The position numbers and the translations under genes are program-made. Of a stretch of DNA of 46,782 bases, positions 30,226 through 41,317 are shown one piece after another. The notes beneath the pieces are model-generated. The model saw only the letters and a list, made by a program, of their open reading frames with translations. It made no database searches and was not told the origin of the DNA. Numbering within the stretch: the first letter of the stretch is position 1; each line of letters begins with the position of its first letter. This stretch comes from Parachlorella kessleri (Eukaryota > Chlorophyta > Trebouxiophyceae > Chlorellales > Chlorellaceae). The stretch is from positions 1 to 46,782 of the forward strand of contig BBXU01002200.1 in NCBI GenBank assembly GCA_001598975.1, written 5' to 3'.

Positions 30226-33200
30226 TCAGCCCAAGTTGTAAGCCAGGGCGGGGCGGGAGACTTCCATGGGGTCGGAGGAGTCCATAGCCATGGCCGGCCA
30301 CCAGCTGCCCTCAAACAAGTCCTGGGCCATGTCGTACTTGGACTGCACTGTCGGCGCCTCCACGCGCAGCAGGTCCTGCGCAGAACAACCCCAAAGCGAC
30401 TAACAGGAACACATGGGTGGTTATGCCTCATCCTGCCTTCGCACACGCCGTATAATACAGAGCGCGGCAGGTGCACACACATCCTTGATGCGCGTCTGTG
30501 CCAGGACCTGGCCCCGCTGTAGCTGTCCACCGTGCACAGTGCTCCGCAGCCCTGCTGCCTGCCTGCCTGGTAACGGACGCCACCAGCCGGGCAACCCCAT
30601 GGCGCCCGCCCTCGGGGCTCTCCGCAGGCCAGCAGCACTACCACCACACATCAAGGCCTACCCCTCCTATCCTTGCGTAGTCAGAAACCAAATGCCCATC
30701 GCGGTCTGCTCACCGGCAGCGGGTCAAATGGTGCGGGTGGCGCCCCGCGGGGCACCGGGGCCAGGCTGCGCAGCCAGTCGCCGTCCCCCAGCGGGTCAAA
30801 CTTGCCCCAATCCAAGGCACCAGCAGCAGCCGAGGCAGGTGAGGGCTCTGAAGGGGTGCTTGCTGCCCAGTAGACCAGATAGCCCCAGGGGTCCAGCTTG
30901 GCGGTGGAGCTGCCAAAAGCGCCTGCTGTGCGCGCTGCGCAAGCTGCGGCCTCGTGCTCGCTCATCGCGCCCAGCACCTCAGCAAGCATGTCGTACTTGC
31001 TCCGCCTGCGGGCGGGTGTGGCACAGCGTCAGGTAAGGGCTCATGCTGCAGTAAATTGCCACACAAGAGCACAACGGGCACGCACAGCGGCCGTGCAAGG
31101 CTCCAGCTACATAGTGCCAGCTGGACTTTTATTGGATGCGAGTTGCAAGCTTCTGCTTGGTGGCTGCTCATTGGATCATGCCATTATCCCTACAGCAGCT
31201 CGCGCGCCAAGCGGCCCCCATCTGATGATCTGGGTATGCGGGGCGTTTGAAGAGATCCCAAGGCTGAGGACCTCGCAAACGGGAAGGCTAAAAGTCCAAT
31301 GACCGCGCGCGCGCACGCACGGGCGCACAAACACACACCTGCCGGTGGGTTCTGAGAAGGAGAGGGCAAGCAGTCCTACCATGGGGTCATACTTGCCGGG
31401 CTGGGGGCCGGCCTGCAGTAAGGGGTGAGAAGGCGTCGGGCCCACAGGCCACTTGCCGAGCTGCAGCCCTTCACCAACAGACACTTCACACACGCAGTCC
31501 CAAAGCAGGCAAGCACTACAAACCGCACGCCAGGCAGGCGCAAACACTTGGCCAAGGCCCCTGGTCTGATAGACTGCCCGCCCAGCATAGCCAGCCTTCT
31601 GCATGCCTGTGCCCCACCTACACACTTAGCCTACACACAAGGTCACGAGCCGAGGCATCACAGCAAAGCACAGCGTAGCACACACCTGGATGGCAGCGAA
31701 GAGGTCCGGCAGGGGGTCATATGACGCAGGCTTGTCCCAGTCTTCACCGGGGCCCCACTGGGACACCTCCTGCAGCGGATCGTACCGGTGCACACCCCAC
31801 TCCTGCACACAGTAGCAGGCAGCGTAAGAACGCCAGCAGCCGCAGAGGCGGGACCATCAACGCTAGCTCTGTATAGCAGACATGAGGCGGCATTCACTAT
31901 GGTGTTGGCTGTAAGGTCACACTTGCCTCAGGGCCACTGCGCAGCTATGCTGACCTGCTGATCGTGATGAGAATTAAGCTACCAGCTCAGCTCGCCCCAG
32001 GCAACAGGCACGAATAAGCACGGTGGACCACCACCCCAACCCCCTCCTCATACCCCAGGCTCCCCTCCCAAAGCCACACCACAAGCGGGGACCACTTGAT
32101 CCATCTCGCTTGAAACAGCACAAATCCCCCCCCCCCCACACACACACCAACGCCTCAGTGCCTTCCCAGCCCTTTCCAATACATCCACCATCCACAGATC
32201 CATAAATGGATTAAGCAATATCCTCCCAAATAACCTCTCCCTCCAACACCCTTCGACGCAAGTCTACCTACAGCTGTTCTACATCCACCCACCAGGCCTT
32301 ACAAAAGTACGTGAAGCGATCCCTGGAACACCTCCCAGCCTACCTGCTCCACCTGGGCTTCCTCCAGCAGCTGCCACACGGGGTCGTACTTGTCCTTAGC
32401 CGCTGCGCCGGCCTCTGCGGCCGCCCGCATGCCCCTCACCAGGTCCCACACCATGTCAAACCTCTTGGCGCGGGCCTCAAACTCCGGGTCCCCTGCTGCG
32501 CTCAGGTCTGCCGTCATGCCGCGCAGCAGGCTGGCGGCAAAGTCGTACCGCTGGGGGCCGCGGGGCGGCGCCAGGCGCAGCAGGCCCCGTACCGGGTTGT
32601 ACCGCTCCTCCCCCTGCGGCGCGCCATGCATGGCGGGTCTCAGCGCTTGTGCAAGCAAGCGGGTTCTGCTTGCCCGGCAGTTATAATGAGGGGTTCGGGA
32701 AGAGTACCGGCAGGGAAAAAACAATGCAAGCGGCGCCTCCTCACATCGAGCCTGCTTTGCTGGGCGAAGCGCTGCAGCGAGCAAGATTTTTCTGGACCAG
32801 GTCAACCTAAAATGGGGTTTGGGAGGTCGCCGGTGCTGTGCATGAGGGGGGGTTTGCTGCACGTGCTTTGCTTCCCAGTGCCACGGAGAGGCGAGCATCT
32901 CACCCTGACGCCAGGCTGGCGCAGCGCATCCTTCAGCAGGCTCAGCAGCATGTCATACTTGCGTGCGATGCCCGCATCCCCGGGCCCGCCTGCAACCTCC
33001 GCACTCTTGGCGGTCTTCTGCAGCAGCAGAGTAGATAGGGGTAGTGAACAGGGCTGCGAACTGCCAACCTCTTGGCCGACGCAGGGTGCCTGCCAGTAAG
33101 GCAGCACGTGAGCTATCAAGTTGCCTGACGCCCATGGATGCACGGAGGCAAAGCTGACCCACGCTGTGGGCGCTGGCAGCGCAAGCAAACACACTAAGGG

Positions 33201-36200
33201 GCTGTGCAGGTGCCCCTCTGCACTGACCCTTGCAGAGCCCACAGTAAGAGGGCAAGCCAAGCCACTGGCTAAGCAGGCAAATAGCCGCCCAATGCAGGTC
33301 ATTGCACCCATCACGGAGGCCTGGTTTGCGAGGAGTTCCACACACATCCCACCCAAAGCCGCAGTGACAAGCCGCCTGGCCCAAAACCTGCCTGCTGCTG
33401 CTCCAGGTCTGCCGCAAGTGGGGCCACAGGGGCCAGAAGCAGGTTGCCCAGCAGGGACCATGCCTCGCCCCACCCCTCAGGACTACCACCATCAGAGCTG
33501 CCACCACCGTTGGGCTGCTCAACATAGGATGACGCCGTCGCTGCCGCCTGGGCTGGTATGACCTGCATGTACAATGAAGCACAGAACACAACGCACATCA
33601 ACACTTGGCGGCGTCCTCCTGCGTTCATCGCACCCCTGCTGGCAGACACTTTGCAGCCAGGACGTCAGTTGGTTGACGGCTTTGCCTAGCTGTGAAACAA
33701 TCAGTTGACTGACGTGCCCATCCCAGCTGCAAATCAAACACCACCGCAATTTAACTGGCGGCAGATGACCCCACTTTCGAAGAGCTGCACGGACTAACAG
33801 CTCCGACGCCTGTTCCTCAAGCACAGGGCAGAAGCAGTTGACACAGCTAGGGCCAGGGGGCCTCACCTGTGTCTGCCTAGTCACCCTGGGAGTCTCAAGG
33901 GCCAGCTGGGTGCCCGCGCCTGGCACCCTGCCGAGCGCCACAGACTGGCCCACCCCGCCCTGCACACAAGCAAGGGCCGTCGTCGGGCGAAGCGCATGTT
34001 GTCCATCAGTGTAACTGTCAATATTATACTATACATCCAACAGAGGCACACTGCATGTAATGAACACCGGGCTCCACTAGGCCATATCTCCCATATGCAA
34101 AAAAGCCTCCATCCCACAGCCACAGCCAATGAAATGGCGCTGTTCCTAGACACCAAAGCCCGCAACAAGCCATGCACGCGCCAGGCCAGCACTAATACGC
34201 TTGCATCCCTTCCTCCCAGCGAAATACCGCACCGACACTTCCACGCTACATGTATGCCCAGCCTCCCTCACGCCCCTACCGGCAAGAGTGGCGCCAGCGC
34301 CTTGCCGGCTGACGCAAACACAGTGCCCAGGTCCACCCCTGGCTGCACCGCCCCCGCCCTGTCTGCGCCTGCGCCCTCCAGCGGATCCAGCACAGAGCGC
34401 ACAGCTGGAGTCGCCGCTGCCGCCGCCGCTGTTGGCGCTGCTGACTGCGCAGCGCCAGGGGAGCCTCTCAGAGGCTCCAGAACCGAGGACCGCACAGGCC
34501 CCTGCTGGTCTGTACCCCGTGCAGCCGCAAAGGCCCCGTCTATGCCCCAGCTTTCTACAAAGTTTGGAATGCTCGGCGACGCAGCGGCAGCCTTGGCGGA
34601 ACTCCCATTGGCGTCCTCGCTGCCGGCACTGTCCTGGCCCTGCTGATGTTGCTGCTGCGCTTCGCCTGCTGTGCTGGGCTCCTCCGCCCACATCTGCACC
34701 GGCGCCATGTCGTAGATGGAGCCCGCGTTAGCTCCTGGCATGCTGGTCCTTGCTGCTTGCTGCTCCTCTGGCCGCTCGGCTGCTGCTGTAACAGACGACT
34801 GCTGAGATAGGAGCCCAGCTTTGGTTGCTGCTGCATCCAGCTCTGCAGCTGCCCGCTCTGCCAGCGTGGCCTCTGCAGCGGCTGCAGCAAGGGCCTCGGG
34901 GGCCACCCCCTGGTCGGCAGCCAAGGCTTGCAGCTCCTGCACACAAATTGCAGCCTGTCTTGTCCCGGCTGCATGCTTGTACCGGCTGCATGCAAGCCTT
35001 TGAGCGCCAACAGCAGCCTGGTGAGAACCACTGCACACAGCGCAGCACCCCAACTTGAGCAGTTCCCACGGACCCCAACAGCGCAACTTTACTAAGGTGC
35101 TTGTGCACCTTGCTGCCACCAAAACTTGCTCCAATCCCCCCAGGCAGTCGCCACTGTCAGGGGCCGATGACACATATCCTCAAAGCATGGGCTCAGGCCT
35201 TCAGTCCAGACATTCATGCAAAGCCCCACCCAGACTTGCCTGCTGCGCCTCCCTCGCCGCCGCCATGGCCTCCCGTGCCATGTCAATGCGCGTTTGCGCT
35301 GCCGCCAGCAGCCCTTTTCCGTCCTTCCCCCCTGAGGTTTGCTGGCCAACAAATGCCGCTGGCGACTGGCTGGCTGCCTCGGCCTTGGCTGCTTCCAACT
35401 CCTGCGCAGCGCAGACATAGGCGGCCTCCGGATAGTATTCAGCGATAGCTTGCCGCAGCTGGCTCTCTTGAGGGTTTCCAATCGGGCATTCAGGGATCGG
35501 GCCGCCGACGTCGGGGAGGGTAAGAAACCAATGTTCCTGCTGGCTGTCATGCGTACACCCACGGTTTTAACACAGCTAACCCTGCCGTCCATGCCAGCCC
35601 AGGCCACAGGACGCAACAGCCAGGGGTCCCTGCAGCCCTGCTGGCACATGTAGCCAAGCCTGCAGCTGGCAACCACATGCCTCCCACAGCCCCTGCCAGT
35701 CAACGACCTGCAGCCGACTTGCCTGCTGCGCCTGCATGGCTGCTGCCATGGCCTGCTTGGCCTGGTTGATGCGCGCCTGGGCGGCGGCAACCAGCGCCCT
35801 CCTTTCTTCCTCGCTAGCAACAGTCGTCCGCCGCCTTGGGCGGTCACTTGCCAGCTCAGCAACGTCCTCGACTGCATCCAGTCATGGCGACAGGCAACAC
35901 TTTACCGATACATGAGAAAACCATGCAAGCGCTGTTCTGCCTCTGGTACCTCATAGAGTCAAGGGCAACCTCCATATGCGTGCTGACCATGTGCATCACA
36001 CACAAAGCCAGCATTGCCCTTCTGAGCTCTCATTGGCAGCAAATGGCGAGAGCAGTGGCTTGTCCCTGACCTCACCAAGTCATTCATTGATGAGCTAATC
36101 GACATGCCTCACCTGCAAGCACGGCCACAGGTCCCAGCCCCTGCTGCTCATCCACAGCAGACTCAAACTCCAGCTCGCTGGCACTGCCGTCGCTGCTGCT

Positions 36201-37441
36201 GTTGCTGCTGTTGTCACTACTGCCACCCACGGTGGACCTGCTGCCGCCGGCTACGCTGCGCTGTGGGCGGGGGGCGAGCGTGCGCAGCAAGAGCAGCGCG
36301 GCTAGCATGGCTGTCAGGCCTGCCGCAATCCTTGCTGCCGGGGTGTTCATGTCCGCAAAACTCCCCAGGGGGCTGGCTGCTAGGCTGCTGGAGAGGTTGA
36401 AGGCGGGGTTTGGCTGCCGCTGCGCCCGCTGGGATACGGCTCCAGCGGGAGTGTCAGCACGACTGGCGGCAGAAGTGGACACGGCCTGGTAGCGGGACAT
36501 GGTGGTTGACGCGGCTGGCTGGAGCACCGTGCCTGCTGGCTGGGTTCCTGTGTAGTAGCGCTGCATGAGGGAAGACACCACGGGCACGTCTTGCAGGAAT
36601 TCACTGAAGAAGATGCAAAACAACAAGCTTTCTGCTTCCTTCCGCTGCTGCTTGCGCCCTGAAGGCCTCAGCGAGCGACAAATAAATGCCTGCCAAGAAG
36701 ACAAAACCGGCTCCACACCCCCTAGTAGTAGTTTACACCACCCCTTCCTGCCTGTCTTGCTGCGCACGACTGCACCAGTAGCGCTAGCAAGCGGGCTTAC
36801 ATGCACCCAGCGGTACTGCTCCTGGGTCCAGCGGCCCCTGGTGTACAGCCACTGCCGTGCCAGCCCCGTGCTCTCGTCAATCACGGTTTCGGCAGGCGGC
36901 GGCGGACGCGCTGCAGGGCTGGGAGGAGGCGCAGCAAAAGCTGCGCTGGGCGGGAGGCCCAGCGCAGCTGCGGCAAGGGGCAACGCCAGCGCTGCCTGCA
37001 GAAGAAAGTTCCGCCCTGGTTTGTCCTGCCAAAGGGCTGTCTGCTAGCAACTTTGTTCTACACTTTTCGATGCTGGAGAATGGAAGTAGACAACTACAGC
37101 GCAGCAAACTCACCCCTGCTGCCAGGCGCGCTGTCCATAGGAGAACTGGGTTGCTACTGCGCTCCTCACATTCCTGCAGTTGTGTTGCGAAGGTGTTGAA
37201 GAGGTGTTGGGTGGCAGTCCAAGGTAGATGGCGCTGCTATACTGCACTTCAACCCTACCAAAGCTAGGTAGCCCATACCCACACTACAGGTGCCCACCCC
37301 GAGCCCATTTACCAGCTTCGCCGAGACTGCCAGCCTCGTGGCCCTGCTGCGGCACAGCCTGTAAGTGGGATACTTTCCGACACGAGGCGGCAGCAGAGGG
37401 GCACGGACGGTCCCCAGACTAACGGCCATGGTGCCCACCAT
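30226..37441 (-). CDS. Predicted thylakoid-membrane protein with about 14 [KR][YF]D[PM] repeats (uncharacterised)
   Basis: I do not recognise a described family. Exons: 37441-37313, 36995-36801, 36689-36113, 35871-35723, 35401-35240, 34936-34280, 33562-33392, 33017-32904, 32613-32344, 31802-31686, 31412-31339, 31005-30714, 30375-30226 (TGA); all phases close, giving 1018 residues. Residues 1-43 are a chloroplast transit peptide (RATRLAVSAK); residues 44-64 (ALALPLAAAALGLPPSAAFA) look like a thylakoid-transfer signal with an AFA cleavage site. A membrane helix lies at about 226-244. Two related Ala-rich coiled segments (about 325-350 and 380-404) come from duplicated exons. Residues 478-1000 carry IYDM478, KYDM700, RYNP722, RYDF740, RFDM769, KYDP793, RYDP814, SYDP835, KYDP854, KYDM875, KLDP908, KFDP940, PFDP964 and KYDM982, usually followed by a hydrophobic pair. 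Three introns (35722-35402, 35239-34937, 33391-33018) use GC donors. Confidence 0.8.
35240..35871 (-). repeat. Tandem exon duplication in the KYDP-repeat gene
   Basis: Exons 35871-35723 and 35401-35240 end in homologous segments: ALVAAAQARINQAKQAMAAA and GLLAAAQTRIDMAREAMAAA, each followed by QAQQ or EAQQ. Both exon ends read GCGCAGCAG followed by a GCAAGTC intron start, so the non-canonical GC donor is shared between the copies. The segments are predicted helical/coiled-coil. Confidence 0.8.
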
Positions 37442-38637
37442 GAGAACTGCTGGTGACAGCTGGCTGGTCTCACAGCTTCAAAATAACGATCGCTAAATAC
37501 TTGGCAGGCTCAAGAAGAGCGCCTGCCAGGCTAAGGCCTGGGGAAACAACGGGCACGCTTCGGTGGTGGCACACCCCAAAAAGCCATACCAGGACCAAGC
37601 CACCCTAAAGACGCGCTTCGCCCTACGACACGGACTGCAGTGCGTTTGGGAATGGCGAGGGGAGGGAGAGGGGGAGCAGTGCCACGTGGCGATGCAGATA
37701 TCATCAGCCCGATCCGTCGGGGGGACTTCCACATCAACTGATTGCCAGCCACCATATCTTCTTACTAGTTCCCTTGATGACCGATGACAAGCTTGTTAGC
37801 TTGGCTTCCATGACACGGGACAAACCGTTTACCTTCTTACCGTGTGATGCCAGCCAGCAGTCCTCCCGTGTGGGTGTTGTGAGCCTTAAGCTTGTGGCCA
37901 GTAATATGATGCCCGACAGCATCTCCATCCCACTTCAGGTTGTGTGTGCCTTACCCACACAGGCAGGTCCTCAAGCACCAAGCATGTCAGGTCCTTGGTT
38001 CCATCTACGTGGATGTTGACCGTCTTGACCGTTGCTGCTGCATCGCAGCTTGCTTGCTGCCGAGCAGAACAGTAGCGGAGTTATACAAGCACTGACCTTG
38101 TTACCAAAGGTGCCCAGCGTCTGGAGGGCGGTGGCATATGACAGCCAAACCGGGGCCTGCTAAGAGCTTGCCAGTTACCAGGGCCAGGTGCGCTGCGTCT
38201 GAAGCTGACACCTGCTAACGACTCCCACAGCAGCTTTGGCAACTGGCACTGCAGCGAACTAGAGCTCCCCAGCTTGCCACCCTTAAAATGCTGCAAGATG
38301 CTGGCGCTCACCGGTACCTAGCAATTAAGGCAGCCCTGTGGCTGCAACAGTCCCGGTCCGTGCACCTGTGCGCCAGCCATGCTTGCCTCATTTTCACGTC
38401 CACTGCTTCACTCAGCTATGGAGTTTGTTACAGCGTCGCTCGGCCACGCACCGCGCAGGCAGACCCATCCCCTTTCAGGCCCCTGCGCAGCATGCCCTTG
38501 GCACCATATACCACTTAGATCGCCAAGCAAAACCCTGCTGTCGCTGCTGCTGCCGCCGCCGCCACGATTGCCTTGCATTCTGGTACTTTGTGAAGCACCG
38601 CTGCTGCATGGGAGTGCTGCCGCTGCTGCCCAGTTGC
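37442..38637. other. Intergenic region between RPL7A 3' end and the KYDP-repeat gene start
   Basis: Both flanking genes run leftward, so this holds the RPL7A 3' UTR and the promoter/5' UTR of the KYDP-repeat gene. Open frames on either strand (for example plus 37774-38019) show no domain or splice support. A TGTAA signal for RPL7A is at 38432-38428. Confidence 0.55.
38428..38432 (-). terminator. TGTAA polyadenylation signal of RPL7A
   Basis: The minus strand reads TGTAAC about 205 nt after the RPL7A stop codon (38638), a normal distance for an algal 3' UTR. Confidence 0.5.
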
Positions 38638-41317
38638 TCAGGGCCGTGTGTTAAGCTCCTTGGCCAGCGCCTTCTCCCTCTTGCGCAGCTTGGCCTGGCT
38701 CTTCACGCCCAGGATGTGGCCGCCCCAGTTCACGCGCGGCCCATCGTTGTACATGGACTGCAGCAACAGGGCATGGTGGTTGGATTGCCGCAGCCGCCCG
38801 CTCACCAATCACACCCCAGAGCATACCCGCCCACCTGCCTTGGTGATTCACAGCTGTACAGCCGCATCCTGCGCTCACAAGCACACACCAATTCCCTGCG
38901 CCCCAACTCCCAGCCACGGCTCCCACTCCTTGAACCCTTCTATATTGTCAGCCACGACTTGCAGGGATCTACCAAGTGAACGGCTGAGCTGCGCAACAAG
39001 GGCTCTCCTGCCCTCATCCTAACTACCAACCCCACTCGAGAGCTTGGAGGTCGGTCCCCTATGCTGAATTCACTACTGCACTCAGCCTTGCAGTGTTCAC
39101 AGATCACAGACCTCGAGCCTGCTGCCATCACCCAAAACAATCCCACGGGCCATACCCCTGTCCCCACCTTGGCGCTCTCCACCAGCTTGGCAAACTCGCG
39201 CTGGTCCTCGTTCTTCACAGCCGTCAGCGCCAGGGCAGTGGCGGTCTTCTTGTGCACGACGGTGCCCAGGCGGGCCTTGCCCTGCAACCGGCTTCGGCGG
39301 CCACTATTTAGCTGTTGACGGACACGGGCTGGTTTTGTTGTACCCAACAACCGTTGTAGAAGGCTTGGCCACCCGCGGGAGGCGCTCCACAAGGCCAACA
39401 GCTACTGGCCAAACACTGAAAGTACTCCCTTGGCCTCACCCCATCCCAAATACTCACAGAGCCTCTACGCCAATGCATAGTCAGCTTCAAAATGCCTAGC
39501 TTCGCCATGCTGACAGGACTGGAGTAAATGCCTTGCTCACTCCCTTCCTCTCCCCCCTCCTCCACAGCTCTCCTCCCAAACCACCAGCAGCCAATAAGGC
39601 CCTGCTCCGTCCGCGGCATTTCCATCCACCCGCCACAAACTGCCTCAAGCGCAAGTCCCACTCCAAGCCCTTCCCTCCACGCCAACTCCACAACTCCTCC
39701 AGCACACTCCCTCCGCGCGACTCACACCAGCCCCCGCGCCGCGCCCCACCGGCCCCCGCCCGCGCGCGCACCTTGACGATGACGTAGGGCACGCCCATCT
39801 TCTTGCACAGCGCGGGCAGCCAGACCACAATCTCGATGGGGTCCACGTCGTGCGCGATGACCACCAGCTGCGCCTTGCCCTGCTCCACCAGCGTGGTGAT
39901 GTGGTTCAGCCCAAACTTGACCACCACGGGCTTCTTCTTCTCCACCTCCTTGCCGGCGGTACGGGCCTCGGCCTCAGCCAGCAGCCGCTGCTTCTTGGCT
40001 GCCTTGTCCTCGGGGCGGTACTTGAGCAGCAGCTTGAACAGGCTCTCGGCCATGTTCTTGTCCAGCGTGCGGGTGAAGCGGTTCAGTGCGGGGGGCACCT
40101 GCAAGGCGGGCGGGTGGGTAGCATGGTGAGTGGAGGGTGGCGCCCCTATAAGGGAGCGGTGCACGACAAAGTGCGCTCCAATGCAGACCACAGTGCCAGC
40201 AGGCAGGTCAGTGAACCCCAAGTAAAGAGCCTGGGCTCCAACACCCTTCCACCCCGGGTCTTAAGGTCGTTCAATCTGACCACCTAGCGCTGGTCCACTG
40301 TATGTCAGACACCACCATGCTGCCGCCGTGGCATTGTAAGCACGCCCCAGCCTGTGCCAAGTTCAAACACCAGCTGGGCCCTAGCTACAGCCTACACTGC
40401 TCCTCTTCACCGCAGCCTTCCGCTCCATCCCTTCCCTCCTTTCCAGCCGGCAACAACATTTCCCAAGCCTGTACTCCCAGCTCGCCGGCCCATGCTGACC
40501 TTGAGACGCTGGTTGAGCACACGCTTCTGCCTCTGGATGCGCACATACTTGGGCCACTTCACAAAGCGGTGAAGGTCGGTCTTGGGTGGCAGGGCACCAC
40601 CGATACCTGCAGGTGCAGCAACAAGCTCGCTTCAATGCTGCACAGCCTAAGCACAGGCCGTCTGCAAGCGCCTGTCTGTAAGCTGCCATCCTCCTGCTAA
40701 ATAATCATTCTGCAAATGCGGCGGTGGCGCTCGCTTGGCTGTGTGTGTCCTGCTGCCCGCCTCACAGAGCAACCCCTCCCAGCTCCACAACGCTACATCG
40801 CCCTGCAAATCCTCCGCCTCCCTCCACTGCTGCTGCGCCAGCTGTCAGCTCCAAAGCGCCCACGCACCGAAGGTCTTCGGCCTCTTCTCATACAGGGGGT
40901 TCACGGGCTTGGCCGGCTGAGCGGCCTTCCTGACCGCGGCAGGAGGGGCCGCAACCTTCTTCTTGGGTGCCTGGAGCAGTGAACAGAGACCGCCATCACC
41001 AACAGGAGCCAGCACCTGAAGGCTGCAACAGGGCCCAGGACATGTGCCCGCTTGGCCTCGGCCACTACGCTGCCAGGGAGCTATCGGTGTTGTTCATAGT
41101 ACAAAACGGCAGCCAACAGTGCTGCAACAGGCCTTCTGCTGCACTCCTGGCCCGCATGCCGCCGCCGCAGGCTGCTCCGTCATACCAGGTAATAGCTGCT
41201 ATAGTCAATAAACTATCCCAGCTGCCATGACCCTCCGCAGCTGCGCTGATTGCACCCCAGACACCATGCTGCGCCCAGATGCCCGAAGAGTTGTCAGTGC
41301 TCGTCCTGACTCACCAT
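38638..41317 (-). CDS. RPL7A: 60S ribosomal protein eL8 (L7a)
   Basis: Structural protein of the large ribosomal subunit with an L7Ae-type RNA-binding core. Six exons: 41317-41315 (ATG only), 40970-40868, 40606-40500, 40098-39772, 39281-39168, 38757-38638 (TGA); 257 residues, normal for the family. Motifs: basic N-terminus [64 protein letters not shown], the L7Ae core [25 protein letters not shown] and PYVIVK, then [20 protein letters not shown] and the C-terminal [19 protein letters not shown]. The first coding exon consists of the start codon alone, ATG|GTGAGT, an arrangement common in ribosomal-protein genes. A telo-box-like element lies about 80 bp upstream of the ATG. All five introns are GT-AG. 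Confidence 0.96.

Noticed and set aside
32311..33561. Plus-strand open frames across the KYDP-repeat exons
   Set aside because: They are shadows of exons 33562-33392, 33017-32904 and 32613-32344 of the minus-strand gene and contain no recognisable motif.
37774..38019. An 81-codon plus-strand frame in the gap between RPL7A and the KYDP gene
   Set aside because: No domain, no splice-linked neighbours, and it lies in the expected promoter/UTR space.
38930..39168. Possible box C/D snoRNA in RPL7A intron 5 (minus-strand GTGATGG with CTGA about 65 nt later)
   Set aside because: Box C is imperfect, no terminal stem closes it and no convincing guide region was seen, although ribosomal-protein introns often host snoRNAs.
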